A stretch of DNA of 37,383 nt from Chlamydiota bacterium (GTDB lineage Bacteria; Chlamydiota; Chlamydiia; Chlamydiales; Rhabdochlamydiaceae): positions 1 to 37,383 of the forward strand of contig JABEVM010000073.1 of assembly GCA_013041585.1 (NCBI GenBank), in the 5' to 3' direction. This document shows positions 8,998 to 17,909 of this stretch, piece after piece. Every line of letters begins with the position of its first letter. Within the stretch, counting starts at the first letter, position 1. Under the pieces are notes generated by a model. It saw only the letters and a list, made by a program, of their open reading frames with translations. It was not told the DNA's origin and did no database searches. Made by a program: the position numbers and the translations under genes.

Positions 8998-9368
8998 CGT
9001 TTATCTGGATGCTGAACTACGATTTGTTCTCTTTTTTTCTCTAAAGCATCGATTTGCAGCTGAATACGTCTTGCAGCTTCTCTATCAGCGTCAGCATCAT
9101 TCCATGCTTGTCTTGCATCCAAATACCGATTGGACTCAAACTGCCAACGTTCTGCATTTAAATCATTATTATACGCCCTAGCAAGGTACATATTTCTACG
9201 ATCTTTAAGCACTTCTATCTCCTTATTAATAGAATCGAGCTCCTGTGCTACAGGAGTAGTCTGCTGTGCAATTTCCGAAGAAAAAACATAAGAGTCTTTT
9301 TCTACTACAACCTTACCAAAGACCCACAACGCAGTCATGATAACAATGACAAAAGTTATTCTCTTCAC
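8994..9368 (-). CDS. Small exported or membrane-anchored coiled-coil protein
   Basis: A 124-aa protein starting with GTG at 9368; GGGAG lies about 6 bases upstream and supports this start. Residues 3-20 are hydrophobic (ITFVIVIMTALWVFGKVVV), forming a signal peptide or N-terminal anchor. The remainder is charged and helical with two coiled-coil-like stretches (QELDSINKEIEVLKDRRN and ARRIQLQIDALEKKREQI). I recognise no family. It is the first gene of the pncB-pncA-antiporter operon and overlaps pncB by 4 bases. A link to NAD salvage is only positional. Confidence 0.7.
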   Translation of the reverse strand: MKRITFVIVIMTALWVFGKVVVEKDSYVFSSEIAQQTTPVAQELDSINKEIEVLKDRRNMYLARAYNNDLNAERWQFESNRYLDARQAWNDADADREAARRIQLQIDALEKKREQIVVQHPDKR

Positions 9369-9391
9369 CTGGCACTCCCTCTTTTTCGATC

Positions 9392-9397
9392 ATTATA
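9392..9397 (-). promoter_or_regulatory. Candidate -10 box of the pnc operon
   Basis: A perfect TATAAT on the minus strand lies 23 bases before the GTG start at 9368. No convincing -35 element is found at normal spacing, so only the -10 is reported. Confidence 0.35.
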
Positions 9398-9512
9398 ATT
9401 TGACTTATATACAGTTTGGTAAAAAATGAAAAATATTTCTTGAAACTCCGCTGTTGTGAAGATAGAAAAGGCCTGCTAAAATAGGCTATTATCCATAGGC
9501 AATTCCCTTTTT

Positions 9513-10541
9513 ATGAAAAAAATTTTTATTATCCTCTTTCTCTGCGCTGCCCCTCTTGTATGGGGAGAGCCTTCTTTAAAAGAGAGGTTTACCTCCGGGC
9601 AAAAAGGAGACTTTATTGTCACAAAGCAGTCCGACCTCTACTCCATCCTTCTGATTAAGTCGATTTCAGAGCACTTTCTAACCTTGGAAGAGATTTGTGT
9701 TCCTGTCGAAACTTACAAAACGCAAAACCTTTCCTGGAGAGACTGGGTCAAAAAACATGCTCCGGGCCATACTTCTTGGAACATATACCAGATAGACCTT
9801 CATGAAAATCAGCTCTCAGAATCTTTTTCTGTCATGCACAGGCGCTGGAATTTTCTCGAACAATCCCAGAACTTTTTCGCAAAACTCTTGGCTCTACCCT
9901 TTTATAAGGTTCTCCCAGAGAAACAACGAAAAATTGGCGCCGCTTCTTCCGATGAAATCGACAAAAGGGCCCTTTGGACTCCTCCTCTTACTATAGATGG
10001 AAAATCGACGAAGCACCCCTCGTTTGAAGTGTTTGAGACCACTTGGCCCAAAGACATGTCAGAACTATCTCAAAGCGCTGTGCAAATGTACTTTAATAAA
10101 AATGAGCCAACTTTTCCTTTTCCCTATTGGATTGAAATCAGTACGACCCACTACGCTATGCGCATACAAATTGTAGATTCAGGAAGAGGATTTTTCACCC
10201 CTTCTGGAGAGATCCCACGAAGAAGCCCTAGATTTTATCAAACCACACAAATACACGAAGACAAAGTCATCGTTCCTATCTTAACTCCAACCTACTATAC
10301 GAAATTTGGCTTAGTAGCTTTTGACCTTACAACGGGGAAAAGTGCATCTTTTATAGTAAGCCCTAAAAAGAGCTCCTCGCCAGAGAAGCTGGACCTATTC
10401 CTAGAAAAGAAAGAATTAGATGAGCGCCTTGAAAAAGGCCACACTTATAAATGGATCCTTACTATTCCGGGTCATCCTGAGATTTCTGTAGAATCGGATG
10501 AGAACTTTACTTGGCCTGTAAAACAGGCTAGAAAACCGTAA
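9513..10541 (+). CDS. Exported hypothetical protein
   Basis: A 342-aa protein with a clear Sec signal peptide (KKIFIILFLCAAPLVWGEP; cleavage probably after VWG). The mature part is rich in aromatic and basic residues and looks like a soluble periplasmic or envelope protein of beta-rich character; there are no further membrane spans and no lipobox. I recognise no family. It lies upstream of lepB in the same direction, with 170 bases between them, and diverges from the pnc operon. It may be one of the lineage-restricted chlamydial envelope proteins. That is inference from position and signal peptide only. Confidence 0.75.
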   Translation: MKKIFIILFLCAAPLVWGEPSLKERFTSGQKGDFIVTKQSDLYSILLIKSISEHFLTLEEICVPVETYKTQNLSWRDWVKKHAPGHTSWNIYQIDLHENQLSESFSVMHRRWNFLEQSQNFFAKLLALPFYKVLPEKQRKIGAASSDEIDKRALWTPPLTIDGKSTKHPSFEVFETTWPKDMSELSQSAVQMYFNKNEPTFPFPYWIEISTTHYAMRIQIVDSGRGFFTPSGEIPRRSPRFYQTTQIHEDKVIVPILTPTYYTKFGLVAFDLTTGKSASFIVSPKKSSSPEKLDLFLEKKELDERLEKGHTYKWILTIPGHPEISVESDENFTWPVKQARKP

Positions 10542-10714
10542 TTGTAAACGATTTTAAATCCCCTATTTCACAATAAGGTCTTTCAAGAATAGACTTACTA
10601 CGTATTTTTTTATCTAGCCCAAAGCTCCCCACTTCTTTTGAAATCTTCTTGCAATTTTTTGAATCAATCCCTCACACTGCTTGCTAATTCAAACCACAAA
10701 TACATGTAAGAGTG

Positions 10715-12592
10715 ATGGATAAAACTTATTCTCTTCGGAAATCTAAAAAAGTCTTTTTTCACGTTTATCATGGTATTCGCCGTAAGAAAGATAAAATCCC
10801 AGCTACAGAAAAACAAAGGATTTATGATCTTCTTACCCAGCTGCAGACAGAGATCCTCGCAAAAAATAAAGAGCAGGCGAGCCTTTTAGCAAAGCAAGCA
10901 GAGAGAATCTCTGCTCCTTTTTTCAAAAAGAACTTTTTTTCTCAATCTCTAGAATTTGTTTTTGCCTTAGCTTTCGCAATCTGCGTCGCGTTTTTAGTCC
11001 GTCAGGTTTGGTTCGAGTTTTACGAGATTCCAACGGGTTCTATGAGGCCCACTTTCAAAGAGCAAGATCGCCTCATGGTTTCTAAGACCACGTTTGGTAT
11101 CAATACTCCGATGACCACCTCTCAAATGTATTTTGATACAGACTTAGTACAGAGAAGCGGCATTGTTATATTTACCGGCGAAAATATGGACATTTCCGAT
11201 GTAGACACCAACTATTTCTACGTTTTCCCTGGCAAGAAGCAGTATATCAAAAGGCTCATAGCCAAACCCGGAGATACAGTCTATTTCTATGGTGGTAAAA
11301 TCTATGGAATTTCTGCAGAAGGAGAAGATATCACTCCTCAGCTTCAAAGAAAAGAACTAGAAAAGATCGAGCACATTCCGTTCCTTCAGTTTGAAGGAAA
11401 AGTGGTCATTCCAGAGGCTCCAAAAAATGGGATTTCTCCGATTGCCATCCTCTATCAAATGAATGAGCCGGTAGCACGCCTATTCTGTACTCCGACCTAT
11501 CAGATCGAAGGGGAAATGCTCCCACTCGCTCCCCTTACACCGCAACTGAGTCAATATAGCGACCTCTGGGGATTTAAAAATTTTGGCATGTCAAGGCTCC
11601 TTACGAAAGAAGAAGTAAACGAGTGTACAGATAGTGACACATCGTCCATGGAAGAAGGGGTGCTTTACCTGGAAATTCGTCATCATCCGGGCCTGCAAGC
11701 TTTGCACCTCACATCAGACTATTCTGGAAGAGTTCGCCCAGCGCTCAATGTAAATTCTACTGTGATTCCACTACAAAAGCAGCATTTAGAAACTTTGTTT
11801 TCTAACCTGTATACAGCTAGATTTATCGTAAAAAATGAAGTAGCTATGCGCTATGGGATGCCATCTTATCTTTTATCATCCAGTAGTGCTTTCCTTCCAA
11901 AGCTTCCTGGAGTCCCTGATGGTACATACGAATTCTACTATGGCAAAGCATATCAAATTTTTTGGCAGGGGCTCGCTGAAGAATTACCGGCTAACCACCC
12001 TATCTATGAGTTTGATAATAAAAGAATACAAACCTTGTACAACTTAGGGATCGAGTTTGATACAAAATTTTCTCCCTATAGAAAAAAACAACCGCTGTAC
12101 CCATCTAGATATGTCTATTTCTACGAAAAAGACCTCTACGCTTTAGGTGCTCCCCTTCTCACAAAAGAAGATCCCACTCTACTTAACTTCTTGGATCGGG
12201 AATATACCAAACAAACAGCTTCTACCTACAAAGACCCATACCAAGCTTTCCAAGACTATGGCGCTCCTCTAAAAGAAAATGGAGAACTAGATGTAACCTT
12301 TATAAAGCAATATGGACTGAAACTTCCTGCTAAGTCCTATTTGGCACTAGGTGATAACCACGCGATGAGCTCTGACAGTAGAGTATTTGGCTTTGTTCCT
12401 GAAGGAAACCTTCGCGGCGGTCCTGACTTTATTTTCTGGCCTCCCGGCCCTAGATTTGGAGCTCCTGATCAGCCTCCTTATCCATTTGTGAATCTACCAA
12501 GAACAATTGTATGGGCCGTATGCGCTATCATATTAGGAATGTGGTGGGTGGTTCATAAGAAAAGAACGAAACTCCCCATTTCTCTTACATAG
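10715..12592 (+). CDS. lepB: Signal peptidase I, chlamydial long form
   Basis: A membrane serine protease that removes signal peptides from exported proteins. A GTG at 10712 directly precedes the ATG used here. A long cytoplasmic N-terminus leads to a membrane helix (EFVFALAFAICVAFLVRQVW, about residues 80-99). The catalytic Ser is at about 109 in EIPTGSMRPT (box B) and the catalytic Lys at about 179 in YIKRLIAKPGD (box D). Box E, GDNHAMSSDSR, comes only at about 546-556, so about 350 residues are inserted between boxes D and E. A second hydrophobic helix lies near the C-terminus. Ordinary LepB is 180-330 aa; a length near 630 is typical of chlamydiae. The gene lies near ileS, an association known in Chlamydia. 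Confidence 0.95.
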   Translation: MDKTYSLRKSKKVFFHVYHGIRRKKDKIPATEKQRIYDLLTQLQTEILAKNKEQASLLAKQAERISAPFFKKNFFSQSLEFVFALAFAICVAFLVRQVWFEFYEIPTGSMRPTFKEQDRLMVSKTTFGINTPMTTSQMYFDTDLVQRSGIVIFTGENMDISDVDTNYFYVFPGKKQYIKRLIAKPGDTVYFYGGKIYGISAEGEDITPQLQRKELEKIEHIPFLQFEGKVVIPEAPKNGISPIAILYQMNEPVARLFCTPTYQIEGEMLPLAPLTPQLSQYSDLWGFKNFGMSRLLTKEEVNECTDSDTSSMEEGVLYLEIRHHPGLQALHLTSDYSGRVRPALNVNSTVIPLQKQHLETLFSNLYTARFIVKNEVAMRYGMPSYLLSSSSAFLPKLPGVPDGTYEFYYGKAYQIFWQGLAEELPANHPIYEFDNKRIQTLYNLGIEFDTKFSPYRKKQPLYPSRYVYFYEKDLYALGAPLLTKEDPTLLNFLDREYTKQTASTYKDPYQAFQDYGAPLKENGELDVTFIKQYGLKLPAKSYLALGDNHAMSSDSRVFGFVPEGNLRGGPDFIFWPPGPRFGAPDQPPYPFVNLPRTIVWAVCAIILGMWWVVHKKRTKLPISLT

Positions 12593-12602
12593 CGAGTATT
12601 AT

Positions 12603-12863
12603 ATGAGACTACAAGGCGGTTTTTATCCAGGTCCACTTCCAGATCTTCTTACTTCCGCCATTACAAGGCATAGCTTCGAAGAGGTTAGAATCCTAGTAGA
12701 AAAGTTCGGACATTTGGCAACACCTGAGCATTTGGCGTTAGCAAGACAAGAAGAAGCAAGAGTAAGTAGGACGCCTATTCCACATGTTGGACCCAAAACA
12801 GAAGTCCAACAGATTACACAATATCTCTATGAAAAAGCAGTTAAGGTGTCTTCAAAGCTCTAA
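12603..12863 (+). CDS. Small hypothetical protein
   Basis: An 86-aa reading frame starting 10 bases after the lepB stop in the same direction. It has no signal peptide or membrane segment. The sequence looks like a soluble helical protein (RHSFEEVRILVEKFGHLA, then TPEHLALARQEEARVS). I recognise no family. Its position directly after lepB suggests co-transcription. Its last codons overlap the stop of the convergent small gene by 4 bases. Confidence 0.5.
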   Translation: MRLQGGFYPGPLPDLLTSAITRHSFEEVRILVEKFGHLATPEHLALARQEEARVSRTPIPHVGPKTEVQQITQYLYEKAVKVSSKL

Positions 12864-13114
12864 TAAAATGGAGCGCCCTTAATTTTAAACAAGCATAAGC
12901 CTGGCTTGTTTTCCATGACTACCCTCTCTTTAAGAGATGAGGATACTGGCAAGAAACAATTTTTCAAATGAATGAGTCTTCGCATAGCAGGATGTAAAAA
13001 GTCTTCTTTTTTTAAGACTGCGAATTTGTTTGCAGTGTCCGCGCGAGAAGCTGCTGTCACTGGTTGCTGCATAGAGGGATACTGTTTGGGTCCCAAAAAA
13101 AGTTTCGAAGCCAT
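12860..13114 (-). CDS. Small hypothetical protein downstream of ileS
   Basis: An 84-aa reading frame whose ATG at 13114 is preceded by GAGAGGGGATAAC, a strong ribosome binding site, 14 bases after the ileS stop; a longer reading from 13180 inside ileS is unlikely. The product is basic, with two Cys, no signal peptide and no motif I recognise. It probably shares the ileS transcript. The strong ribosome binding site is the main support. Confidence 0.55.
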   Translation of the reverse strand: MASKLFLGPKQYPSMQQPVTAASRADTANKFAVLKKEDFLHPAMRRLIHLKNCFLPVSSSLKERVVMENKPGLCLFKIKGAPFY

Positions 13115-13128
13115 GTTATCCCCTCTCT

Positions 13129-16100
13129 CTAGTTCGCTAAAGAAATCTGAATGATTGTAGGCTCGCCATTGAGGTCCCATTCTGTCCCTTGCGATTCTAC
13201 AAAGTCTACTTTTTTAGCTAACACTTCATTACAGATATAGTCTTTATGAAGAGCGTAGCACTGCTTGACCCTGTCCGTTGTCTGCATCTTTACATCGATA
13301 CGATCGACAACAGCGTAGCCATCATCGCGGCGCATGGTGTTGATCTTGTTTACAAGCTCTCTAGCAAGTCCTTCCAAGAGTAATGCATCATTGAGCTCTG
13401 TATCCAAGGCAACCGTAATTTTATCCACAGACGCTGCAACAAGTCCACTATGGGCTTTTCTTTCAATCGTCACATCTTCAGGGGTGATGACAAAATTCTG
13501 ATCTTCTACAGCAAGCTGGATGCTTTGTCCTTGTAAAAGTGCTTCTAATGAATGGGAATTAAGATCTTGGATTTTTTGTTGTACAGCGTTCATGTGCTTT
13601 CCCACTTTTTTACCAAGGACGCGGAAATTAGGTTTTACAATGATAGATACAAATCCGCCTTCATTTTCGTGGTAGACAATCTCTTTGACATTGAGCTCAT
13701 CCGCAATTAACTGCTTTTGTCTCTTGAGAGCATCTAAAACTACTTTGTCTGAAGAAACGATATGAGCTCTAGCAAGTGGCTGTCTCACCTTTAATTTATG
13801 CTCTTTACGAAGACCATGGCCTGCACTGACTACAGTTTGCACGCTTTGCATTTCATGCTCTAAAACTTCATCCCGCATTTTAGGATTGTATTTTGGGAAG
13901 TCGCATAGATGCACAGATTCCGGCATCTTTTCATCTTTAAGCTCTTGATAAATCGCTTCGCTGATAAAAGGAATGAAAGGAGCTGCCACCTGCGAAAGAG
14001 TGAGAAGAACATGATAGAGAACTTGAAAAGCTTCTCGTCTATCTTGCGTATCTTCATCTGACCAAAATCTAGAACGGTTTCTTCGGATATACCAATTTGT
14101 TAACTGATCGATAAAACCAACAAAAGGATCTACAGCTAAGCTCAGTTGATATGCATCCATTTCTCTAGTGACATCTTGGATAAGTTTCTGCAGAACGGAT
14201 AGGATCCAACGATCGACATCAGCTTTTGGATTTAAAACTTCTCCTTTTGGCTTCCACTGATAAATTTCCGCATAGGTCGCTAAAAATAAATACGAGTTCC
14301 AGAGTGGAATTAAAGCTTGGCGCATGACAAGCTCAACACCCTTCTCAGAAAATTTCAAGTCATCTGCTGCAACAACCGGACTATGTAAAAAGTATAGACG
14401 GACTGCATCAGCGCCATATTGGTTGATCACAATTTCTGGCTCAGGATAGTTTTTAAGACGTTTTGACATTTTTGCGCCATCTTCCGCTAAGATAATCCCG
14501 TTTACGATGACGTTTTTAAAGGCAGGTTTTTGATAGAGCGCAACCGCCAAAACTGTGAGTGTATAGAACCATCCCCTTGTTTGATCTAAGCCCTCTGCAA
14601 TAAAGTCTGCAGGAAATGCCTTCATTGTCTCTTCTTTGTTCTCGAAAGGGAAATGGTTTTGTGCATAAGGCATCGATCCGGATTCAAACCAGCAGTCAAA
14701 AACTTCTGGAATTCTCTTATAAACCTGTCCACCTTCTGTGAAGGTAAGCTGATCTACATAATGGCGATGTAAATCTTCTACTTTTGTACCTGTCTTTTTC
14801 TCAAGCTCTTCTACACTTGCAATGACTTTGCACTCCCCTGTTTCACTACGCCAAATTGGGATAGGAGTTCCCCAATAGCGATTTCTAGAAATCGCCCAAT
14901 CTCTTGCATTCTCAAGCCATTTACCAAAACGACCTTCTTTGATATTTTCAGGAACCCAATGGATGGTCTGATTAGCAGCAAGCATCTGATCTTTAATTTT
15001 TTCAACAGCGACAAACCAAGTACGCACCGCTTTGTAGATAAGCGGAGTATCAGATCTCCAACAAAATGGATATCTGTGACGAATTTGCGTATGTTGGAAA
15101 ACTCTTCCTTCTTGCTTGAGCCTTTTGATGATCTCTTTATCGGCATCTTTTACAAACATTCCCTCATAATCAGGAACTTCTTTTGTAAACCTTCCATTTT
15201 GATCGATAGGACAGACAAGCTCAATCCCTTCTCTTGTGCATACAAAAAAGTCGGTTTCTCCAAAGGCTGGAGCTGCGTGAACAATCCCCGTTCCTTCTTC
15301 CGCTTCAACAAAGTCATCTACAAGTACACGAAAAGCATTTTGCTGCTTCTTTCTTGTAAAATATGGGAAAAGCGGCTCATACATTTTACCCTTAAGATCT
15401 TTTCCTAAGAAAGTATCTACGACTTCGTACTCTTCTGGATTCTTAAAATAATGAGAGAGCCTCTTCTGCGCTAAAATATAAAAAATTCCGCTCTTACACT
15501 CTTTGATTTTCACATATTCAAGGTTTGTACCTACAATCACGGCTAAGTTAGAAGGAAGCGTCCAAGGTGTTGTCGTCCAAGCAAGAAGTTTTGTATTTGG
15601 ATCCCCAACTAACGGGAATATGATGGTAAGAGAAGGATCATCGACTTCTTTATAGTTTAAATTCGCTTCGAAGTTAGAAATGGGGGTTCCTAGCTGTGCG
15701 GAAAAAGGCATAACTTTAAAGCCTTCGTAGACTAACCCTTTTTTATATAATTCAGAAAAAACCCACCACACGGACTCCATAAAACTTTTGTCCATCGTGC
15801 GGTATGTCTCACTAAAATCCATCCATCTGCCCATACGATGAACGGTTCTTTCCCACTCTTTTGTATAACGAAGAACGATGCTGCGGCATTCTTCATTAAA
15901 GTTGCCGATACCGAATTTTTCAATCGAAGGCGCTCCGGATAATTCTTTTGCTTTTTCAATCTCATTCTCAACTGGAAGACCGTGGCAGTCCCAGCCGAAT
16001 CTGCGTGGTACGTAAAAACCTTTCATCGTTTTATAACGCGGCACCACATCTTTCATTGTTCCTGCAAGCAAATGCCCATAATGTGGAAGACCTGTAGCAA

Positions 16101-16242
16101 AAGGAGGTCCGTCATAGAAAGAAAATAAAGGAGCTTCTTTTCGAAGATCAATAGACTTTTGATATACTTTGTGGCCTTGCCAGTATCCTAATATCCTTTC
16201 TTCTCTTTGAGGAAAGCTCTCTTCAGCGCGTTTTGCAAACAT
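13129..16242 (-). CDS. ileS: Isoleucyl-tRNA synthetase, eukaryote-like type 2
   Basis: About 1037 aa, a class I synthetase charging tRNA-Ile in the cytoplasm. The HIGH signature appears as LPHYGHLLAGT near residue 55 and KMSKR appears as EDGAKMSKRLKN near residue 600. The large CP1 editing domain lies between them, including the WTTTPWTLPSNLAV motif. CWFESGSMPYAQ is the form seen in type 2/eukaryotic enzymes, the class generally less sensitive to mupirocin; chlamydial IleRS are known to be of this kind. The C-terminal region has anticodon-binding helices and an added beta-rich domain. The start is set at ATG 16242; a TTG at 16254 in frame is less likely. The small gene at 12860-13114 follows closely. 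Confidence 0.95.
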   Translation of the reverse strand: MFAKRAEESFPQREERILGYWQGHKVYQKSIDLRKEAPLFSFYDGPPFATGLPHYGHLLAGTMKDVVPRYKTMKGFYVPRRFGWDCHGLPVENEIEKAKELSGAPSIEKFGIGNFNEECRSIVLRYTKEWERTVHRMGRWMDFSETYRTMDKSFMESVWWVFSELYKKGLVYEGFKVMPFSAQLGTPISNFEANLNYKEVDDPSLTIIFPLVGDPNTKLLAWTTTPWTLPSNLAVIVGTNLEYVKIKECKSGIFYILAQKRLSHYFKNPEEYEVVDTFLGKDLKGKMYEPLFPYFTRKKQQNAFRVLVDDFVEAEEGTGIVHAAPAFGETDFFVCTREGIELVCPIDQNGRFTKEVPDYEGMFVKDADKEIIKRLKQEGRVFQHTQIRHRYPFCWRSDTPLIYKAVRTWFVAVEKIKDQMLAANQTIHWVPENIKEGRFGKWLENARDWAISRNRYWGTPIPIWRSETGECKVIASVEELEKKTGTKVEDLHRHYVDQLTFTEGGQVYKRIPEVFDCWFESGSMPYAQNHFPFENKEETMKAFPADFIAEGLDQTRGWFYTLTVLAVALYQKPAFKNVIVNGIILAEDGAKMSKRLKNYPEPEIVINQYGADAVRLYFLHSPVVAADDLKFSEKGVELVMRQALIPLWNSYLFLATYAEIYQWKPKGEVLNPKADVDRWILSVLQKLIQDVTREMDAYQLSLAVDPFVGFIDQLTNWYIRRNRSRFWSDEDTQDRREAFQVLYHVLLTLSQVAAPFIPFISEAIYQELKDEKMPESVHLCDFPKYNPKMRDEVLEHEMQSVQTVVSAGHGLRKEHKLKVRQPLARAHIVSSDKVVLDALKRQKQLIADELNVKEIVYHENEGGFVSIIVKPNFRVLGKKVGKHMNAVQQKIQDLNSHSLEALLQGQSIQLAVEDQNFVITPEDVTIERKAHSGLVAASVDKITVALDTELNDALLLEGLARELVNKINTMRRDDGYAVVDRIDVKMQTTDRVKQCYALHKDYICNEVLAKKVDFVESQGTEWDLNGEPTIIQISLAN

Positions 16243-16365
16243 AAGAAAATCCAAAAGCTAATATTATTTTTTGCACCTATCTTACCTGAAATGAATTCTT
16301 TAAGTCCAGGGCTTTAAGCCTTGGAAAAGATCAGAAATCTTCTCATTTTCTCCAGGAAACACTCA

Positions 16366-16394
16366 TTGTATTTTCAAAGCGGTTCCTATATACT
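16366..16394 (+). promoter_or_regulatory. Sigma-70-type promoter for the RlmK-like gene
   Basis: TTGTAT (16366-16371) and TATACT (16389-16394) are separated by exactly 17 bases and lie 26 bases before the ATG at 16421. Both boxes match the vegetative consensus well. A 19-base imperfect palindrome at 16306-16324 lies upstream, between this gene and ileS. Confidence 0.55.
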
Positions 16395-16420
16395 ATTTAG
16401 ATAATTTTAAAAAAAACAGT

Positions 16421-17404
16421 ATGACAGAAATCACCCTTCCAACTATTGCCGATGGCGAAGATAAAAGCTCTCCCTTAGCGAACTGCATTCGAAACAACTA
16501 CCGTCATGTCCGAAAATGGGCAAAGCGGACGGCCACCAACTGTTTTCGAATCTACGATCGCCAGATCAATCACTACCCCCTAGCCATAGATTTCTACGCT
16601 GGACGATTCTGTGTGCAGTACTTTTCTCCTTCCAAAGAAGAGGATGAACCACCAGAAGAACTCACAAGCGAGATCGCAAAAATACTAGGCGCTCTATTTA
16701 GCGCGAATCCAGATGACATTTACTGGCGTACAAGAGCAAAGCGAAAGGAAACTAGGCAATATGAGAAACTAGGCGAATCAAAAGAATTTTTTACGGTTTT
16801 AGAATACGGTGTAAAATTTAGCGTAAACCTTCTTGATTATCTCGATACAGGACTTTTTCTTGACCACAGAGAAACACGCAAAATTGTTGCCTCTGTTTCG
16901 AAGGGCAAAAGAGTACTTAACCTTTTCGCCTACACATGCTCATTCAGTGTGCATGCAGCAGCCTCTGGCGCTACCTTTACTAAAAGTGTAGATATGTCCA
17001 ATACGTATACTGAATGGGGAAAACACAATTTTTTACTTAATTCCCTTCCTCTCAAAAACAATCCAATTGTTCGAGCCGACTGTCTAAAATTCTTAGATGA
17101 AGAAATTCTCACAGGCGCAAAATATGATATTATCGTGATCGATCCCCCTACCATTTCCCGTTCTAAAAAAATGGAGGGCCTCTTTGATGTTCAAGTGGAC
17201 TATGTTTTCTTGATCTCAAAAGCGTTAGAGCTTTTATCTCCAGAAGGAGTGATTTTCTTCAGTACAAATTCCCGCAGGTTTGTTTTTGACCCAGATCTTT
17301 TCCCTTCCACTTCGATTATAGAAATCTCTAAGAAAACGCTCCCAATTGACTTCCACGACCCCAAGATCCATAGATGTTGGAAGATCTCTCAGTTATCATC
17401 TTAA
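16421..17404 (+). CDS. RlmK-like 23S rRNA methyltransferase
   Basis: A 327-aa class I SAM-dependent RNA methyltransferase. FLDHRETRKIVASV is followed by motif I, RVLNLFAYTCSFSVHAAASGA (about residues 165-185). The acidic-loop region is SVDMSNTYTEWGKHN and motif IV is IIVIDPPTISRSKKM. This order and the DPPTxS motif are characteristic of RlmK, the C-terminal half of E. coli RlmKL that makes m7G2069, and of related RlmI-type enzymes. The protein lacks the THUMP/RlmL half, so it is a stand-alone K-type enzyme with a short N-terminal extension. It has its own promoter and is transcribed divergently from ileS. The exact target base is inferred, not shown. Confidence 0.85.
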   Translation: MTEITLPTIADGEDKSSPLANCIRNNYRHVRKWAKRTATNCFRIYDRQINHYPLAIDFYAGRFCVQYFSPSKEEDEPPEELTSEIAKILGALFSANPDDIYWRTRAKRKETRQYEKLGESKEFFTVLEYGVKFSVNLLDYLDTGLFLDHRETRKIVASVSKGKRVLNLFAYTCSFSVHAAASGATFTKSVDMSNTYTEWGKHNFLLNSLPLKNNPIVRADCLKFLDEEILTGAKYDIIVIDPPTISRSKKMEGLFDVQVDYVFLISKALELLSPEGVIFFSTNSRRFVFDPDLFPSTSIIEISKKTLPIDFHDPKIHRCWKISQLSS

Positions 17405-17434
17405 GCAATAAGAGCTTACTTTTCACGTTTCTCC

Positions 17435-17463
17435 GATACAAATAAATCCCTCTTTGATAAAAT
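17435..17463 (+). promoter_or_regulatory. Candidate promoter of ssrA
   Basis: GATACA (17435-17440) and TAAAAT (17458-17463) are spaced by 17 bases, and the tmRNA 5' G at 17470 lies 7 bases after the -10. The spacing is ideal; the -35 match is only partial. Confidence 0.45.
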
Positions 17464-17469
17464 GAATGT

Positions 17470-17843
17470 GGGGGTGTAAAGGTTTCGACTTTGAAACGTA
17501 CTCTCGATGGCATGCGGAGGACGTCGGTTGGCCTCCTTAATCATCCGATAAAAACATAAATGCAGATGACTCTATGGAGCTTCTACAGGCTGCTTAAGAC
17601 CTAACAGTTTTAAGTGACCCGATAGCCTAATACCTGACCAGGAGTGTTAGAACTATCGTCATCGACCCTGGTGTGAATCTCCGTTTTACTTCTTATACGG
17701 GGAATTCGAGATCGAAAGAAGAAAGCTGTTCTCTAGTGTGGCACCTTTCAGCAGGAACATCTTTTCAATAAACAAAGGTGCTAAGCATGTAGTCGTTGAT
17801 GGGAAATTTGCTAAGGACGAGGGTTCGATTCCCTCCACCTCCA
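17470..17843 (+). ncRNA. ssrA: tmRNA (SsrA), tag ADDSMELLQAA
   Basis: A transfer-messenger RNA that rescues stalled ribosomes. The 5' end GGGGGTG pairs with CACCTCC near the 3' end, forming the tRNA-like acceptor stem, with A17843 as discriminator. The T-arm is GAGGGTTCGATTCCCTC. The 5' domain has the conserved TGTAAAGGTTTCGAC. The resume codon GCA is at 17562 and the message runs to TAA at 17595-17597, giving ADDSMELLQAA after the charged Ala. The tag ends in two alanines, as needed for protease recognition. CCA is not encoded, so it must be added after processing. A strong terminator follows. Short reading frames on both strands across this RNA are spurious. Confidence 0.95.
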
Positions 17844-17850
17844 AAAATAA

Positions 17851-17878
17851 AAGGCCGGGATTCATCCCGGCCTTTTTT
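17851..17878 (+). terminator. Strong Rho-independent terminator after ssrA
   Basis: AAGGCCGGGA (17851-17860), loop TTCA, then TCCCGGCCTT (17865-17874) make a perfect 10-bp GC-rich stem running into a T6 tract at 17873-17878. It starts 8 bases after the tmRNA end. The A-rich left flank may let it also act for the convergent SRPBCC gene. Confidence 0.9.
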
Positions 17879-17909
17879 ATCATTACAAATTCAGGAAATC
17901 ACACCGGAC

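Noticed and set aside
14959..15408. 149-aa plus-strand frame inside ileS
   Set aside because: It is antisense to the well-supported IleRS editing domain, and has no ribosome binding site or recognisable motif.
16306..16324. Imperfect 19-base palindrome between ileS and the RlmK-like gene
   Set aside because: It has one mismatch, no T tract and no known binding pattern. I mention it only as context for the promoter.
17402..17424. Weak hairpin TAAGC...GCTTA followed by CTTTT after the RlmK-like gene
   Set aside because: The stem is only 5 bp, AT-rich, and overlaps the stop codon; too weak to call a terminator.
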